A DNA stretch of 64,000 bases from Cucumis sativus (GCF_000004075.3 NC_026657.2:7254001-7318000), one strand, 5' to 3'. Shown: positions 23,673 through 37,678, counted from the first letter of the stretch. The notes: a model not told the origin generated them from the sequence alone. Numbers and translations are program-made.

Positions 23673-26600
23673 TTACCTGTACCCGTAACCCATGTTCAAC
23701 TCGTGACCGTATATCCCTTGACCATGGCCACCACCGGCAGAAAGATGATTAATTTGCTTCGAGTTTGATCTATGTCCCATTTGGATAAGCCTCTGAATCG
23801 CGTCCGGTTGGTTACCAGGAGCTGAAATTTAAACGAGAAACAATAATGAAAAAAAAGTGCCAACCCATGAAATAAGAAACTAAAGAGCAATATGTTTAAT
23901 GTCTTTTATGTATGTTTCTTGATATATTCACAGGCAATACAAGCATTTTCCAAGCAGGTATGCGAACAAATAGTACTTTTAACCACAAAAATAGATCGAA
24001 GTTGGGAAAAGTAATGAATGTCTTCGGCACAATCAGATAAAATTAGTGAAAAACCATAATTTTGCAACATATCGCTAAAGGACAAGAGAAATCATCCAAC
24101 AGGATATGAAAACGCCTACTACGACAGCAGGCATTTAATGGATGCCCTATCAATTTGGCAAAAGTATAGACAAATAGTAGCCGGATAAACAGTATATGGA
24201 AACTAATTCATCAGAAATACATAAACGAAATAACAATTGAAACGCAAACAGCAAGATGTCATGAGTTACCTGGTGAGGATATTCTGGGACCAACAATATT
24301 AGGCACACGCTGACCGATATGAAATCCTTGCATTGAATTGAGTTCGTCCACCAAACTAGTAACCTGATGGTTGGGTTGTGGAGGTGCTGCACTAGCTCTG
24401 ATTGAGTGATGATGTAGAGGAAGGGTTCTGCTAGCCATGGGCGGAGCTACACCTCTAGATAATCCTTGTAGTAGATGCTGTGGTGGAAGATTGACTGAAG
24501 TTTGCATCTGCTGCATCATTGGGTGATGAATCGAATGATCAAATCCAGATAATCCAGAGGTAGGAGGACGAAGCATGTTTGCTATAAATTGATGATTAGA
24601 TGGCGAATCATGGTGAACTATTCCTTCTGCCAACATTACATCTCCCTGAGAATTCATGTTAGGAGGATGAGATTCAAATTGATGAAACAACTTGATATTA
24701 TTTGTTTGTGGGGGATGAAGCTGAGAAAAAGAGGAATGAACAGGAGCTTTTCGATGTGGCATTTCAGTCTCCCTCCTATCATAGGCGTTGGCTGAAAAAG
24801 GTAACCCATCAAGACCCCCCATACTTTGCCTTTCATCTTTGAAGGCAGGATTAAGCATTGCAGCGTTGTTGTCTTGTGTGTTGTGCGAAAATGGTGGTTG
24901 AGGTTTAGCAGAATTGCCCATGGAAATGAGATTCTGAAAGTTCATAGAATCGCTTATGATTAAACTGTCCTCTTCAGGAAAGGGCATTTCAGCCGGTCCA
25001 CCAATCCTATGTCCTAACTTTGCAAGGGGGTGAGAAGATTCTGATTCAGGTCGAGGGCCATTCAAATTTAACCAATGTCCACGAACTATATCTGGTTGGT
25101 TTTGCTGTCTTTGATCACCATGATCATGATTAATCATACTGGACCGAATTTCATTGTTGGACAAGAGTCCATCATCCGGGGTTGGACCATGGGACTCTGA
25201 AGCATCACTTTTAACAGATCCTGATGAACCCCTTTGCGCTGAGACTGGAGCTCCAACTGATTGAAGCTCCTTCATAAAGGCAGACCCAAATAGTGTTTCG
25301 AGAGTTAATGTCTTCCCCGGATTTGAAACATTGTGAGTGCTCTCCTCCTTATTATTGTGAAATGCAGTGCTCATATATGCACCATCATCGCCATATTCTG
25401 AAACCAATGGACTTGAACCCTTCTGTAACAGTGAAAGAAGGTGATGCGATGCATGATCATCGCTTTTCACAGATGGATGTTTTACATCAGCAACAGAATG
25501 AATACATGTTTGATCAGCTGGCTGCAAAGCTGAATCGTTTCCGCTAACTGTTGACAGCAGTGTTTGTTCAACGGCTTCACAGGTAAGGATTGCAGAAACA
25601 GCCTCTGGCTTACTTTTATTATAGAATGGCTCAGGCTTCGCAACATTGGATGATGTTGCACTTGATGTGATGTAATTTTCCGTAGATTCATAACCATGAA
25701 AAGCAACTGTAGGCAGAGATTGCTCAGAATGCTCCACATCAGATACATCATACCCACCCTTTTCTCCACCGACAATCATAGTAAGCAAGTCGATTGACCT
25801 TTTAGGTGAAAGGTTGTCCTCCTGTTTCCTATCTGCAGGGTGAAACAAATTGAACCATGAGAAATAAAAACGCTAACCAGTAACCAGTGAATAAACCACT
25901 GTTTACTGATATATGGAATCATTTGAAAAGAGAAATTTTACCAACATACCGTTGTCCACGAACCAGCGAGCAAATTTAGATGATTGAGAATTTTGGGGGC
26001 TACATGCATCATCCATCTCATTGTCATGCTGCTGCAAAATATCCGGAAAACACAGACATCAGGGATGGATGTATCAAAACTTGAACTGCTTTGGTTACTT
26101 GTGAACTTAAATGAAAATCTAACAAGGAGAAAATAAGGCTATTATTTTCCTCAAGCAGCACTACACACGAATCAAGGAAAATATAAGCAACAAAAGAGTT
26201 ACAGCTCCAAATTATAAACAATTTCACCCCTTATTCAACTGGGACCAAATGATTCATCAATAAAACAATTTCCTATTATAAGATTGCAATTAGGAACAGA
26301 TATTGAAACATCAGGAGTTCATTCAGCATAATTCCTGCAATCTGATTTCTAAGCTCGACAAAATCTAAGCTGGGCAAAATGCATACGGTCATAACTTGAC
26401 ATTTTAAAACTCCAAGCTGCGCAAAATACATAGGATCATGTCTTTGTCATGATAATACCACATATAGGAAGTTGATTTTGATTCAAAACCAGAAAATTTA
26501 TACCATGACAGAAAAGGATGCATTTACATTTACAAGTACCTCAATAAAATTAGGTGCGCCACCATCTAACTTTATGGCACTGCCAAAAAGTTTTTCTAGG

Positions 26601-29183
26601 ATGGAAGATGAATGAACTTGGCTTGGTTCACCAATGGCAGTATTTGCTGGTAACTTCTCAGTTTTAAAATCAACAGCTGCACTCTTCTCAGAAGCTTCAA
26701 AAACTTCCAAAGATTTCTTGTGTGATTGAATATCTATTCCAGTTGTTTTATTAGACGAGTCTACAGCTGAAAACAGATCAATAATCTTTTCGCCAGTGTT
26801 GTTAGTAGAAGCATTAATGCTGGATTTTCCATATTGTTCAGTGCGGTCCATTTGCTCTGATGAACCTTTTCCCTCTAAATTTTCAACAATCCCGTTGTGC
26901 ATTTGCTCTTCTTTGGTTTGCAGACACTTGTCAACGTCATCCTTACCCTACAAGAGTGACAAATGTATGTGCATTTAATAATAGAGAAAGGGAGTTCGCT
27001 TGTACCAAAATATATCAATTAGGAGAATAACTATCTATAATAATGGTAGATATGACTAAAAAAATGCAAAAAATGCTGACAACAAAATGATAATAAAAAC
27101 AAAAACAAAACAAAAAATATGCACACACAGCGAAAACAAATAATCACCTCCAATAAATGAGGATTAACTGAAGACCTTGTTGCAAAGTTTTTTTCCAACA
27201 CGGTGGTGGCGAATCCAGGAGGCACAAGTGGCCTAGATACAGTTGACTGAGATGTAAAAGATTTTTCACGATCATTCTTTGAAGTTTGTATTGAGATAGA
27301 TTCATCAAAACCACTGCTTGTCTTCAATAATTTCTCATCATCCTTAGACTCATCCATCTCCATTAGGATGGCAAACTCATCTTTCTGCTTCACAGGATTT
27401 GATTTGTGACTTTCTTGAAATGCCTTATGCTGTTCTTTCCTCATTGACTCAAATGAAGCTGCACAAAAGTTCACCAGATAAAAATTATGGTTGAAAAATT
27501 ATATTTGAGATATGTGGATGTACCAGTTCGTACATCAAGCATCATAAAGAAAAGAGTGGTTACCTCTTCTCTTTTTTTCCTCTTCAACCCTATCCTCACT
27601 TGTGAACTCAGAAGAACCAAAAGTTTCGTGGTTGTATGAATCATTAGCATTCCCTCGTTGATGGGCTGCAGCCTGATTAATAAAAGAACAATATCCATAA
27701 GGCGAGCTTAATAAAAGTAATTTCTATTTTTGACAATTAATTTATTTACCAATTCATCAAAATGACTCTGGTTATGTTATGTTAAAGCACATATTATTTA
27801 AGGGATAACCATAACCTAGGGATAGAAATTTAATTTAAATTATGTTTGCAAGTGAGGAGATTGGGAAACATAATGTAATTGTGAAATGTGAACCTTATAA
27901 GGACGAGGTGGATGATATGGCTCGTTGCTTCTGTTCAGCTGATACTGATCATTTCCTCGAACCTTTGGTGCCGAAAATGCCGTTGCAAATCCAGATGGTC
28001 TAGGGAAGGAACCACTCCCAAGAAGTCCATCGTGTTCAGGACCCTGAGAAGACCTCCTAGACTGATCCCCATACCGCCACCCAGAATCTACTGTTAAATG
28101 AATAACCCAGAGGTCAATAATGCAGCAATTTTGCAATATAAATTTTAAATTGACTGGTTTTAAGTTTTAACAAATTCAGATCTACAACTATTAAGGATGT
28201 CACTCCTAATAATAATGGCATGTTTTCAAGGAACTTTGCTTTAGAATAGAGCAATGCTGACAAAGGCCCATTTGTCAGCAGCAGTTGAGCAGGCAGAAAT
28301 ATTCATGATAAATGTATACAGCCTACTTGAGCATGAATGATATTACTTCCAAGACATCAGTATTTTTTTTTTATTATTCAATAATTCAACTAAAGCAGGA
28401 ACCCAACTGTTAACCAAGCCATAAGGGTATGGCATACAGAATAAATTGTATCAAACAATATAATTATGTAATCAATAGATTGAGATGAGACCTTACCTGA
28501 ATCCCTATCAGATTGTGAGTCACTATCCTTATCACTCCGTCCAGAAGAATGAACTTCCCTCTTTCCATGTATGCGGCGAGAATAATTACTCGGTTCTGCC
28601 TTGCTGGGTGGTGATGACCCATACTCATTGCGCCTAAAGCTATTCAAAGACAAAGCTCCAGAAACTCTTTGCCTATCATATGAAGCTTCTTCAAATTCAC
28701 TACACAAGGGGGAATATGCTTAGAGAAACAAGATCCCACAAGGAAAATAAGAATACGACCACAATGCTTGTTTTTTGTTTCTTTGCTTAGTAGGATACGG
28801 AATTCAGTTGGGCATAATAAGAATATGTAAAAGAATCTAATAGCAGTCAGAAAAATATAGCAGATACACGAAGGAGCAGCTTACGCGATAATTGATTTGT
28901 CAAAACTGCTCGGCAACTTTTTGCAAACATCCAAATCGCTCAGGGACAACAGGAAATCTCTCGTGTAAGAAAACTTTGGTTTCCTAAACCGATCAGGAAA
29001 ATATAGTCAATACGAGCCAGCATTTCCAGTGGAAGACAAGAAACATAGAAGCATAAAGAAATCAGAAATTAAACCACGTGAATTGTAATTGGAACTGCAA
29101 ATTGTAGGAAATTACTTTCGCAAAACATGCTTTACTGCAGAAGTCTCATCGTGTGAATTCGAATCATCCTTCTTCAGGCTCAT
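23673..29183 (-). CDS. CBE1: CBE1-like eIF4E-binding protein (At4g01290 homologue)
   Basis: There are ten coding exons on the minus strand: 29116-29183, 28885-28983, 28497-28699, 27894-28090, 27564-27672, 27148-27458, 26540-26947, 25950-26031, 24270-25832 and 23673-23821. The total is 3189 bases, 1062 residues. Residues 29-35 read YTRDFLL, matching the YxxxxL-hydrophobic eIF4E-binding motif, and are followed by SLSDLDVCKKLPSSFDKSI. The rest is rich in Ser, Pro, Gln, Asn and His with no enzyme fold visible, so it is probably disordered. Arabidopsis CBE1 was described as a conserved plant eIF4E/eIFiso4E partner affecting cap-dependent complexes; this one should act in the cytoplasm. Exon 9 alone is 1563 bases. 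The protein ends in a Gly/Tyr-rich tail (GYGYR). Older database labels of 'chorismate synthase' for this family find no support here. A leader intron lies upstream. Confidence 0.93.
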
Positions 29184-29198
29184 TTTGGTATGCTTGGT

Positions 29199-29834
29199 CT
29201 AAACAAAAGATAATCAGAGCAATCTATCAATATGCAAAATTCTTCAACAGCACCGGAACCAGTTTACTGAACAACAGCGAGAAGTTTATAAACAAAGCCG
29301 CTTAAGATTGTCGCAAAGCAAGCTCTACGCTTATTGGATGCTATACCGACTCATTATTTAGATAGAACCAATTAATTCAATGTAGGTAACACGCTAAGAA
29401 CTTCTCTCCATCGCCTTGTCCTCGAATTCGTTCTTTCCACCGAGCCTAATTCAAGTCAGACACCATTAAAAACACCAACTCAAAGGCAATCTATGTTTGA
29501 TCCAGCTGAATGCGCATCAAAACCCATCAAAAACTGAAACTCCATTCATCCAAGCTCCCTCGCCTCAAAATTATTAATCGCCAACTCACGTTAACCACTT
29601 GTTTCAATAAAATCGCAACCCCATAAAACAAACTATTCCGTAAAATCGCGCATTCCACGAATCATAACTCCATTTCCAGCATGATCCATCCAAACCAAAC
29701 GAACGTCTCGTTAAAACACGCGATTGTAGATGTTACACCAGAACAAAATTCTAGGGTTTTGTTCAATCCAAGAGCTACAAATTGAAACTAGGGTTTTGGA
29801 ACATAGCGAGATATGAAAAATCCAAGAACAACAC
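29199..29834 (-). other. Intron in the CBE1 5' UTR
   Basis: On the minus strand a donor (CCAG then GTGTTGTTC) at 29834 and an acceptor (TTTGTTTAG) ending at 29199 bracket about 636 bases. The acceptor is 15 bases before the ATG at 29183. Leader introns are common in plant housekeeping genes. The transcription start is probably near 29950-30100. Confidence 0.55.
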
Positions 29835-32204
29835 CTGGATCCAAACACACAAATTATTCAAAAATCAATCCCCCATGAACTCGAACTTCTTGCGGATTGG
29901 AATCTTTCAGGGTTTTTGATCTATGGATTTCCCGAGTATTCGACGCGAGAGAGAAAAATTTGAGCGCTGGATTTCTGGTCTCTGTTCATCAACCTAAACC
30001 ACATCCATCACAAAAGAGGAACCAAAATGTTAATTATAAATTATAAAAACTATAAAAATTCAACTCGTTACAACCATAACATTATCTCACTCGCATCTCC
30101 CTCCCTGTACACTACGCGCCAACCACAATTTGTTGAACCATACTTCACGCGCGCATTTTAGAGCGTGATGGTAAAGCTCAAATTTTACCCCTTCAAAGGA
30201 AATGAAAAATATAAGATTTAAATATAATTTTAGTGCGCCGTCGTCTCTTCTTTGCATTCACCAATTCTAATTCCTTCTCCAATTTCGTTTGCTTTCTTTT
30301 AAGAATTCTCTCCTGCTAACAAATTTGTTTAGTTTTCTTAATTCTGATATTAATTACCATTAACAATTTAACTAATTATGTTAATAAATCAAACCCTTCT
30401 AACAACGTAGTTAAAGTGTGTATCTTTAATTAGGTTATAAGTGTGAATCTATGATTATGTGTGACGTATGTTTAAAGATAGTTCGAGTTTTATTTCAATT
30501 ATTTTTGTGATTAGCATTAAAGACGTAAAATGCAAGCAATGAGATGTAATGGCTAACCCTATCGTAAATGTTAACTTTGTTCTTTTGGTCGTAAAATTGA
30601 AGTTGATTCTTTTTGTTGTGTTTAATTTGTATAAATCGTCACAATTTATGAGAATTTTATTTAAGTAAAAAAGTGTCATCCTTTACCGAGTCAATTTGGT
30701 AAAGTTGTGTTACTTTTTGTTTTTCAAGTGATAAATACAACTTTGATCATGCCCCTCTTTCACTTAGTCAATATGCTTTGCCCCCATGTTGTTTGACAAT
30801 CTTTTGTTTGGGTGCTTGAAATAAAACTCTTTACTCCAACCTTATGTAAGGTCTTGAAAGTATGTAGTGATTTATTGGATAACGTACATATGAAACATGA
30901 CCACGACAAGGTGTGTGGTACAAAAGTGAAAGTGCTGTTTCTATATGTGTATTTTTGTTTTGTTGCTTTTGAGGGTTGGATATCGAACTTCTTTTTTCAA
31001 TGTTTTAATGAAGTTTAATACAAAATCATACTAAAACAGTCAAAATGATGCAACTAGATTGAGTGGATATATCATACCATGGTGAAAATATACGGGTCTT
31101 GTTATATTTGGCATGATATCCATCAAATACATTGAACGAGTTCTTTTTAAGACATAAATTGATTGATGCAACAAGCTTAATTGAATTTTCATTCACATAG
31201 AAGAAAAAAGAATCACTGGTTTAGATTGAGTTCTCGTTCACACACGTATACACACACATATATAAACATTCATCTAGGTCACATGTCATTTTTACAGTCA
31301 GTTTAGTCTACAATAATCTTTAAAACAATGGATTATTATTAACGTCAAATAAGGCTCGACAAGACAAACAGTACTACTATGGTTACATTGCCCATAATAC
31401 AGAGAAGAGAGAAATTAACTTCCAACCAATTAAAAGAACAACGAGTAACATGAGATGGATGCAAGGTCACAGTTAGATAATTTGAAGATAAGTATTAAAA
31501 GATTAGGGAAAAAACACATGGATACAACAACCGTCGTTGCAAATATTTTGTTTTCCTTTCGAGTAAAGGTAAGGGTGTTTAACTAAATTTAGTAGATAGA
31601 ATGTGCATTTTTTTCCTTAGTTGATTGTGATGTTTCGGTTTTGTTTGTTGTATCGAAAAAAAAACTAATCAAGATATATATCGACTAAATTGGTTATCAA
31701 GGTTGTAATCTATATTATTAGATGCATCTTTTTATTTAATGAAAAACTATTTTTGCAAGAGAAGAAAATTATGAATAGAAAAAAATAATCAAATTCAATA
31801 AATGAAAAAATTGTCAAAAATATTTGGTTTGATTAATTTTTCAATATTTGAAATTAACAACTAATAAAATATATTATGTAATAAAAATAATTAAAGAAAT
31901 TGCCAATAGACAAAATTTTTTGTTTTCCTTAAAGAAATAAAAAGAAAAGAAAAAATAACTCTATCCTACGGAGGCCTTTCCTTATCCAATTCAATTCACA
32001 GAAAGATTAAATGACGAAAATGTTCCCAATATTACCAAGTATTACAAAGACAAATAGCCTTAACAAGTCATGGTATATTGGTAATAAAACAGTAACACGA
32101 GGGTATAGAAGGAATTTGGAAATTGAGAAAAAACTCATTTTGGCTGAACTGATCCTATACTCCCTTTATTTCACTGAGCGAAGGAGAAACGTCTGTGAAC
32201 TCCG
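29835..32204. other. Shared upstream region of divergent CBE1 and plastid L5 genes
   Basis: From 29835 to about 30000 is likely CBE1 leader. The rest, about 2.2 kb, is AT-rich and contains no gene I can support. The last 200 bases lead into the L5 gene; no clear TATA box stands out. Confidence 0.55.
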
Positions 32205-34427
32205 ATGGCCTCTTCTTCACTGTTGAGCTCCTCTACGTCGTCGTTCCATGGCCACTCCCCGTTCTTCTCTGTCCGTTTTGCTGCACCTGTTGGCTGCGGA
32301 AACCCTAGCAATGTAGCTCAATTGGGGATGAGAGTTAAAGCCTTGGCTAGTACCGGTGGCGCTATAGTGCTTGTGGAGAAGGCCGAGGCCGAGAAGGTTA
32401 ACCGGCTTAAATCCAATTACCTTGAGAAAATCGTGCCGTTGCTTATGGACGAGTTCTCATACGATAATATCCACCAGGTATTCACAGCTTAATTTGGTAG
32501 GTGTTGATTGAATTATTGATTTATTTGCTCGATTGGTCGTTGGAGTTCGTCGGATTTTTAATTTGGAGGAAGTTGGGTTGGATTTTGATTGTTTCCGAAG
32601 TATAATTTGTGTGTTTATTAACTATTTCTTACAAATGCTAGAAGGTTCGGAAATTATTATTGGTTTTCTACTAAAAATTTCTAGATACAAGTACTTCTGT
32701 GAATTACGTACAGCCGCGTGGAAGATGAGGATTCTTGATGAAATAAAATACTCTGAAAACTGAGACGAAGTTCATATTTGTATTCAGCGGTGGTATTCTA
32801 CAATACTTTTTCTTCTTCTCTTGGATTAAGTTGGAGTTTTCATTTTTGGTTGTGATTTTAATTAGTGGGTCTCAAAGAATTATGGCTTTAGTGTTTTTTT
32901 CTCATTCCATCTCAAAATTTGACAGCATATGACGACTAAGTACAAATTCTTCCAATGAAATTTCCGTACCTTTTCTCTTAGGTCCCCAAAATTGAGAAGA
33001 TAGTGGTGAATTGTGGTATTGGAGATGCCCAGCAGAATGCGAAGGGTTTGGAAGCTGCAATAAATGAATTGGCATCCATTACCGGACAACGACCCGTGAA
33101 AACACGTGCAAAGAAGTCCATTGCAACCTTCAAGATCAGGGAGGGTCAACCACTTGGGATTGCTGCAACCCTAAGGGGAAATGTGAGTTTCACTTGTTTT
33201 TTCTCATAGAATTTCCAGCTAGTCGTTGTTTCTTTTGGTATTTTGGCTTCTGTTGTAGTTCTCAGTGCTATTTTGTTCAGCATATCTTGATATGGGAAAT
33301 GCATTTTGATACTTGGATCTGGCTCTAATTTTCAAAATTTGTAGTCACTAACATTTCTTATGTTTTACATGTCTATCTTTCCAGTCTTGAATTATTACAT
33401 TGATAATCGTCTTGAATTATTACATTGATAATCGTCTTGAATTATTACATTGATGATCTGTATACGCTTTTATCGTAGTTGGTGTAGTGGATGTCTCTGG
33501 TATGATAATGATGTTAGGAATTCGATTGTTTGAGATAATAATATAAAAGAAGTGCGAAAGAATGACTTTGGAGGAGGGAGTTGCCCCTTCACGTCATGGG
33601 CTTGATACATTTTATCCTGATACTCGTCTAATGAAGAAGATTTGTGTGAAATTTGTCAACGAGTGGAAAGGACAAGATAGATGCAACGTTTTTTTGTGCA
33701 TTGTTATAATTGAAGAGATCTCACATCATTAAATGGAAAAGTTTATGTGTGTGGCTCTAGGCATTTATGATCCGTAAACGCCTTAATCAGCATATTTCTC
33801 TGTTTAATGATGTTAGGAATTTGGTTCTTTGAGATAATTATCCAAACCAAGTGCAAAGGAATGGGCTCATGTATGGAGTTGCTCCTTCACAGGCTTGATA
33901 CTCGTTTAGTGAACAATATTTTTGTGTCAATGTTAATTATGATGGAGTATGTGGAAGGACGAAATAATGGAAGATATCTTGCATCAATACATAGAAGAAG
34001 TTTTGGGTGTTGCTGCTGCCATTCGTGTCCTGAGTGTTAAAACAGCTTGATTTTTATGTTACTTGCTCGTTGATTGTGCTTATAGGTGATGTACTCTTTC
34101 CTGGATCGTTTGATCAACTTGGGGCTGCCTAGAACAAGGGACTTTCAGGGACTGAACTCGAGTAGCTTTGATGGACATGGAAATTACTCCATTGGTATCC
34201 GTGAACAGAGTGTGTTCCCAGAAATAAAGTTCGACACACTTGGCAAACCGAGGGGGATGGACGTTTGTATCACAACAACAGCTGAAACCGATCAAGAAGC
34301 TCAGCGACTCCTGGCTCTCATGGGAATGCCTTTCAGAGAGAGTGGTGGTGCCGCAGCTGTGATGCGGAAAAAGAAGCTAAAGTCCCACCATTTTGATTCC
34401 AAATCCAAGGGAAGAGCTCGGAGGTAA
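32205..34427 (+). CDS. RPL5: Plastid ribosomal protein L5 (uL5c), nuclear-encoded
   Basis: There are three exons, 32205-32477, 32982-33182 and 34086-34427, all in phase 0, giving 271 residues. The N-terminus ([17 protein letters not shown]) is Ser-rich and free of acidic residues, a typical chloroplast transit peptide of roughly 45-50 residues. The mature part carries the uL5 family signatures: [20 protein letters not shown], then [34 protein letters not shown] and [16 protein letters not shown]. uL5 sits in the central protuberance of the 50S subunit and contacts 5S rRNA. The C-terminus extends beyond bacterial L5 with a basic tail ([21 protein letters not shown]-like), as in other plastid L5 proteins. 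Orthologue of At4g01310. Intron 2 (903 bp) holds a short triplication. Confidence 0.96.
33384..33458. repeat. 25-bp tandem repeat, three copies, in L5 intron 2
   Basis: GTCTTGAATTATTACATTGA begins at 33384, 33409 and 33434, a period of 25 bases. The third copy has diverged slightly at its end. Confidence 0.85.
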
Positions 34428-35624
34428 TGAATTCATTTTTAGGAACAAGGCTTTTACATTTCCTCAATTCATCTGTTGTATCTTTACTAGAAAAACTATA
34501 CTCTAGCTAATTTAGCTGGGTTGTATGCTATAATTTGATGAAGTTATAGAGTTTTGTTTATTAGATTACTTCCATTAGCTCTGAACGCCAACCGGCAATT
34601 TCGCAGTTCTGAATAGAGTTCTAGCACCGAATGCTGCATACGAACAGTATCCCCTTGGCCATTGAACAAACCATAGGCCTTGCTCTGAATAGAAAATACC
34701 TAAAGAAAACTGACTTTTGTTTGAGAAATTGGACAAACAGTAAAACTAGATTTAATCACTAGTTAGTTGTTACAATAGCCCGATAATCTGTAGTCTTTTT
34801 TTCTTTCCATTCCGCCATAGTAGCATATTTTTTCGACAATTGCGAGGTAGGAGATCGAACTTACTAATTATTATCTTATCCATCAACCTGTTTTCGGATC
34901 TGACTCTCTTAGTGCGTGATAAGTTAAGATAGTTCAGTCCCATCAAACACTATTTGATGCTATTCAAAACTATGAAATAGATAAACGAGAATCTTCAAAA
35001 AGCTCACTAGCTCCTATATGAATTTGACCAATGTGTTGTTGATAACATCTGTTTTGCTTGTGAACTTTGATTCTCTAGCATGAACTCGACCAACATTTCG
35101 TGATTTGTACTTCACCATTTCCCCCTTGAATCAATTGTTTCGCTTCAGGGGTTTTGTTCTTGTTTTTTTTTATACTTTAGGGGGAAAAAACAAACTTTTG
35201 TTTTTTTTGTAGAATTTGTTTTCTAAAATTACAAATTTGCCCCTTCTTTGATCCATACCTTTGGACCCATTTTCTTCTTTCTTCCATTTTTTTTTATTCT
35301 CTTCTCTCTCTCTGTCTCTCTTTTTCACTTCCCTCTTGTTCCTCTCTTTCCTTTTCTTTGAGACTTTTTATATATTTAAGTTTTTAAAAAACCATCCCTA
35401 AATTTTTGTTATAGTTTTCATTTCGCATCCAAATCTTAAAATATTACACTGTTTGTTTCTAGATTTTGTGATTGATTGATTTAAACTTCTTAGGTTTCAA
35501 TTTAGTCCTTCCACTCTAGGATGTATCTTTTTAAAATTTTAATGTTTTTTCATAACTATTAAAATTTTACTTTATGCTTGTGTCAAATTAGGGCAAATAT
35601 TTATGAATGTGATAAAATGTTAGA

Positions 35625-35740
35625 TTTATATCAAATTAACATAATGATATACTATTGTATGGGTCTATTGCGACATAGATATTGTGGATAGGAAGTATTG
35701 TTATATTTGTAAATATTTTGGCCCGTTGTTATATTTGATA
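35625..35740. repeat. Dispersed palindromic repeat, partial copy
   Basis: It contains TAATGATATACTATTG, GACATAGATATTG and TTGTAAATATTTTGGCCC, words shared with the other copies. Only one arm is clear, so it is probably truncated. Confidence 0.3.
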
Positions 35741-36476
35741 ACAACCCTTCACTTAATTTGGGCACATTATCGTTCAAGACTACAAAATGGAATTTAGCAA
35801 AAAAAATTATATTAAAAGTGTAAATATTGAAATTTAGGAATAACTCAAACCTTAGGGAGCTGTTTGGGACAAATATTGCCTAATGCTATAATAACTACCT
35901 ATGGCTAATTTTTTGCTAAATTACCTAATTAGTATAGTAAATATTGTTTCAAAACTTCCAATTTACTACCATACTTGCTACAATACATTCTTAGTTTTTT
36001 TTTGCTAAATTGTTTACTATTTTTCTATCAAACTAAAATAACCTACCCAAAAACAAAAACTATCATAATCAAATTATAATTACCTGAGACTACAAGAACT
36101 CACTTCTTGCCTCAGCCACTTTCTAAAAGGTTAGATTATGACATTTAGAAAAAATCTTAAAACTACGATTTAAATTTAAATATTTCATATATAACCTAGA
36201 TAGTTTTGACAAATCTGACGTCCTTTCCGTGGCTTACTTTTCAGCCGACCACACGATGATGAGGTTAAATATTTAACCTAACCCCCCTATTGTTGATTTT
36301 CTAAAATAAACGAGGGTGAGATGGAGATTTAATTAATACATATTGTTTTCTTATAGCTACAATAAGACCTTTAAACATTACACTTCTCTACTTTGATTTG
36401 TTAATATATAAAACGTATATATGTCATCCAATAATATCTAATCTCATACGTCGAGGAAATATTAGTGTAACTAACA

Positions 36477-36858
36477 CTTTTGACTCGTTTGCTTAATTCA
36501 TTGGAATCGTTGGACATTACTCATTGGTTACTATACTATCACCACTCAATGTTTTAACCGATGCTTTAGTTTATCATATGTTCAACTCCCCAGTTGTTTA
36601 TTTATCATTTAGATCGTTCCTTACCCAAACTTTTTGAGGTATTCAATGAGTCATATGAGGTCATCTACTTTTGACTCGTTTGCTTAATTAATTGGAATCT
36701 TTGGACATTACTCACCGGTTACTATACTACCACCATTCAATATTTTAACCGATGCTTTAGTTTATCATATGTTCAACTCCTTAATTGTTCCTTTATCATT
36801 TAGATTGTTCCAACTCAATCGTTTTGAGGTATTCAATGAGCCATATGAGGTCATCTAC
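36477..36858. repeat. 191-bp tandem duplication
   Basis: The block starting CTTTTGACTCGTTTGCTTAA occurs at 36477 and 36668 and ends both times in ATATGAGGTCATCTAC. The copies differ at roughly one base in ten, so the duplication is not very recent. There is no open frame in either copy. Confidence 0.85.
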
Positions 36859-37461
36859 AAATCTTGTAAATGTCACTTTAAGTCCTCCACAGGTCACGTC
36901 GAGATATTCCACGTGTAGCCCAATAAACTATTAAGTTCTCAATTAATTTTACTAAGCTTCTTCCATGGGTCGTCTCAACTCCCTCACGAGTTATACAAAC
37001 TCTCTCATACGTTCCTTTAGCTCATTTGGGTCCCACTAGAGTTTTCCACACATTGTAGGAGTTATCTCATGAACCATTTTAGTTCATTCTATAGGTTTCT
37101 CTAAGCATTCTCAATAGATTCTCTATGTCTCCTCATAGATCCTCTTACCTCATTTGACTCATAAATCCATCCTACGTTGTTTAACCAAATTTTATTGATT
37201 AAATTATTTTTGTTGAGCAAATATTTTGTCACACAAATTTACTTTAAAAATTACTTTAAATAATAAAACTTCTCAAAATATAAAATTTGTTATATATATA
37301 TTTTAAAAACAAGTGGCTTAATTCTTGCTATATTAACTCAATTTACTATTATTTGAGATAACAATTATTATTATTATAAAAAAAAAGTATAAAAAAAGTA
37401 TCTTAAATGACGTGACTAAGCGATTTGACAGTAAATTAAAAGTTTATGTCAAGTTTGACAA

Positions 37462-37578
37462 TGACGTGGCAACGACGGGCAAAGGAATGCTCACAATCAA
37501 AGGGACATACGGACCAGTGAACCGGGTTCCCGAAAACCCAACGACCCGACCTGATTGAGGACACTTTTGATATAAATA
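37462..37578 (+). promoter_or_regulatory. STE24 core promoter candidates
   Basis: TGACGTGG, an ACGT-core bZIP-type site, lies at 37462-37469. TATAAATA lies at 37571-37578, about 100 bases before the ATG, a normal distance for a plant TATA box plus short leader. Confidence 0.5.
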
Positions 37579-37678
37579 TCTTCCGAAGATGAAACTCCTC
37601 GGCCAAGCAAAAGCAACACACCGTCAACCTCTGTTCGTTCTCTTCATAGCTCCGGCGATCAATTAACTTCTTTCAGCC

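Larger units (their letters stand above)
34428..37678. other. Intergenic region between L5 and STE24
   Basis: It begins with the L5 3' UTR. CT-rich and T-rich runs lie at 35.15-35.35 kb. A weak copy of the dispersed palindromic element lies near 35625-35740, and a 191-bp tandem duplication at 36477-36858. The last 250 bases are the STE24 promoter and leader. No gene is supported. Confidence 0.6.

Noticed and set aside
24259-25848. Treating the long minus-strand frame as a stand-alone gene
   Set aside because: Its ends coincide with splice sites and it joins in frame to the other CBE1 exons.
23673-29183. Chorismate synthase annotation for this family
   Set aside because: No chorismate synthase motifs are visible; the eIF4E-binding motif and full-length match to the CBE1 family explain it.
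37621-37678. Earlier start for STE24
   Set aside because: The ATG at 37679 gives exactly the family length and the conserved N-terminus.
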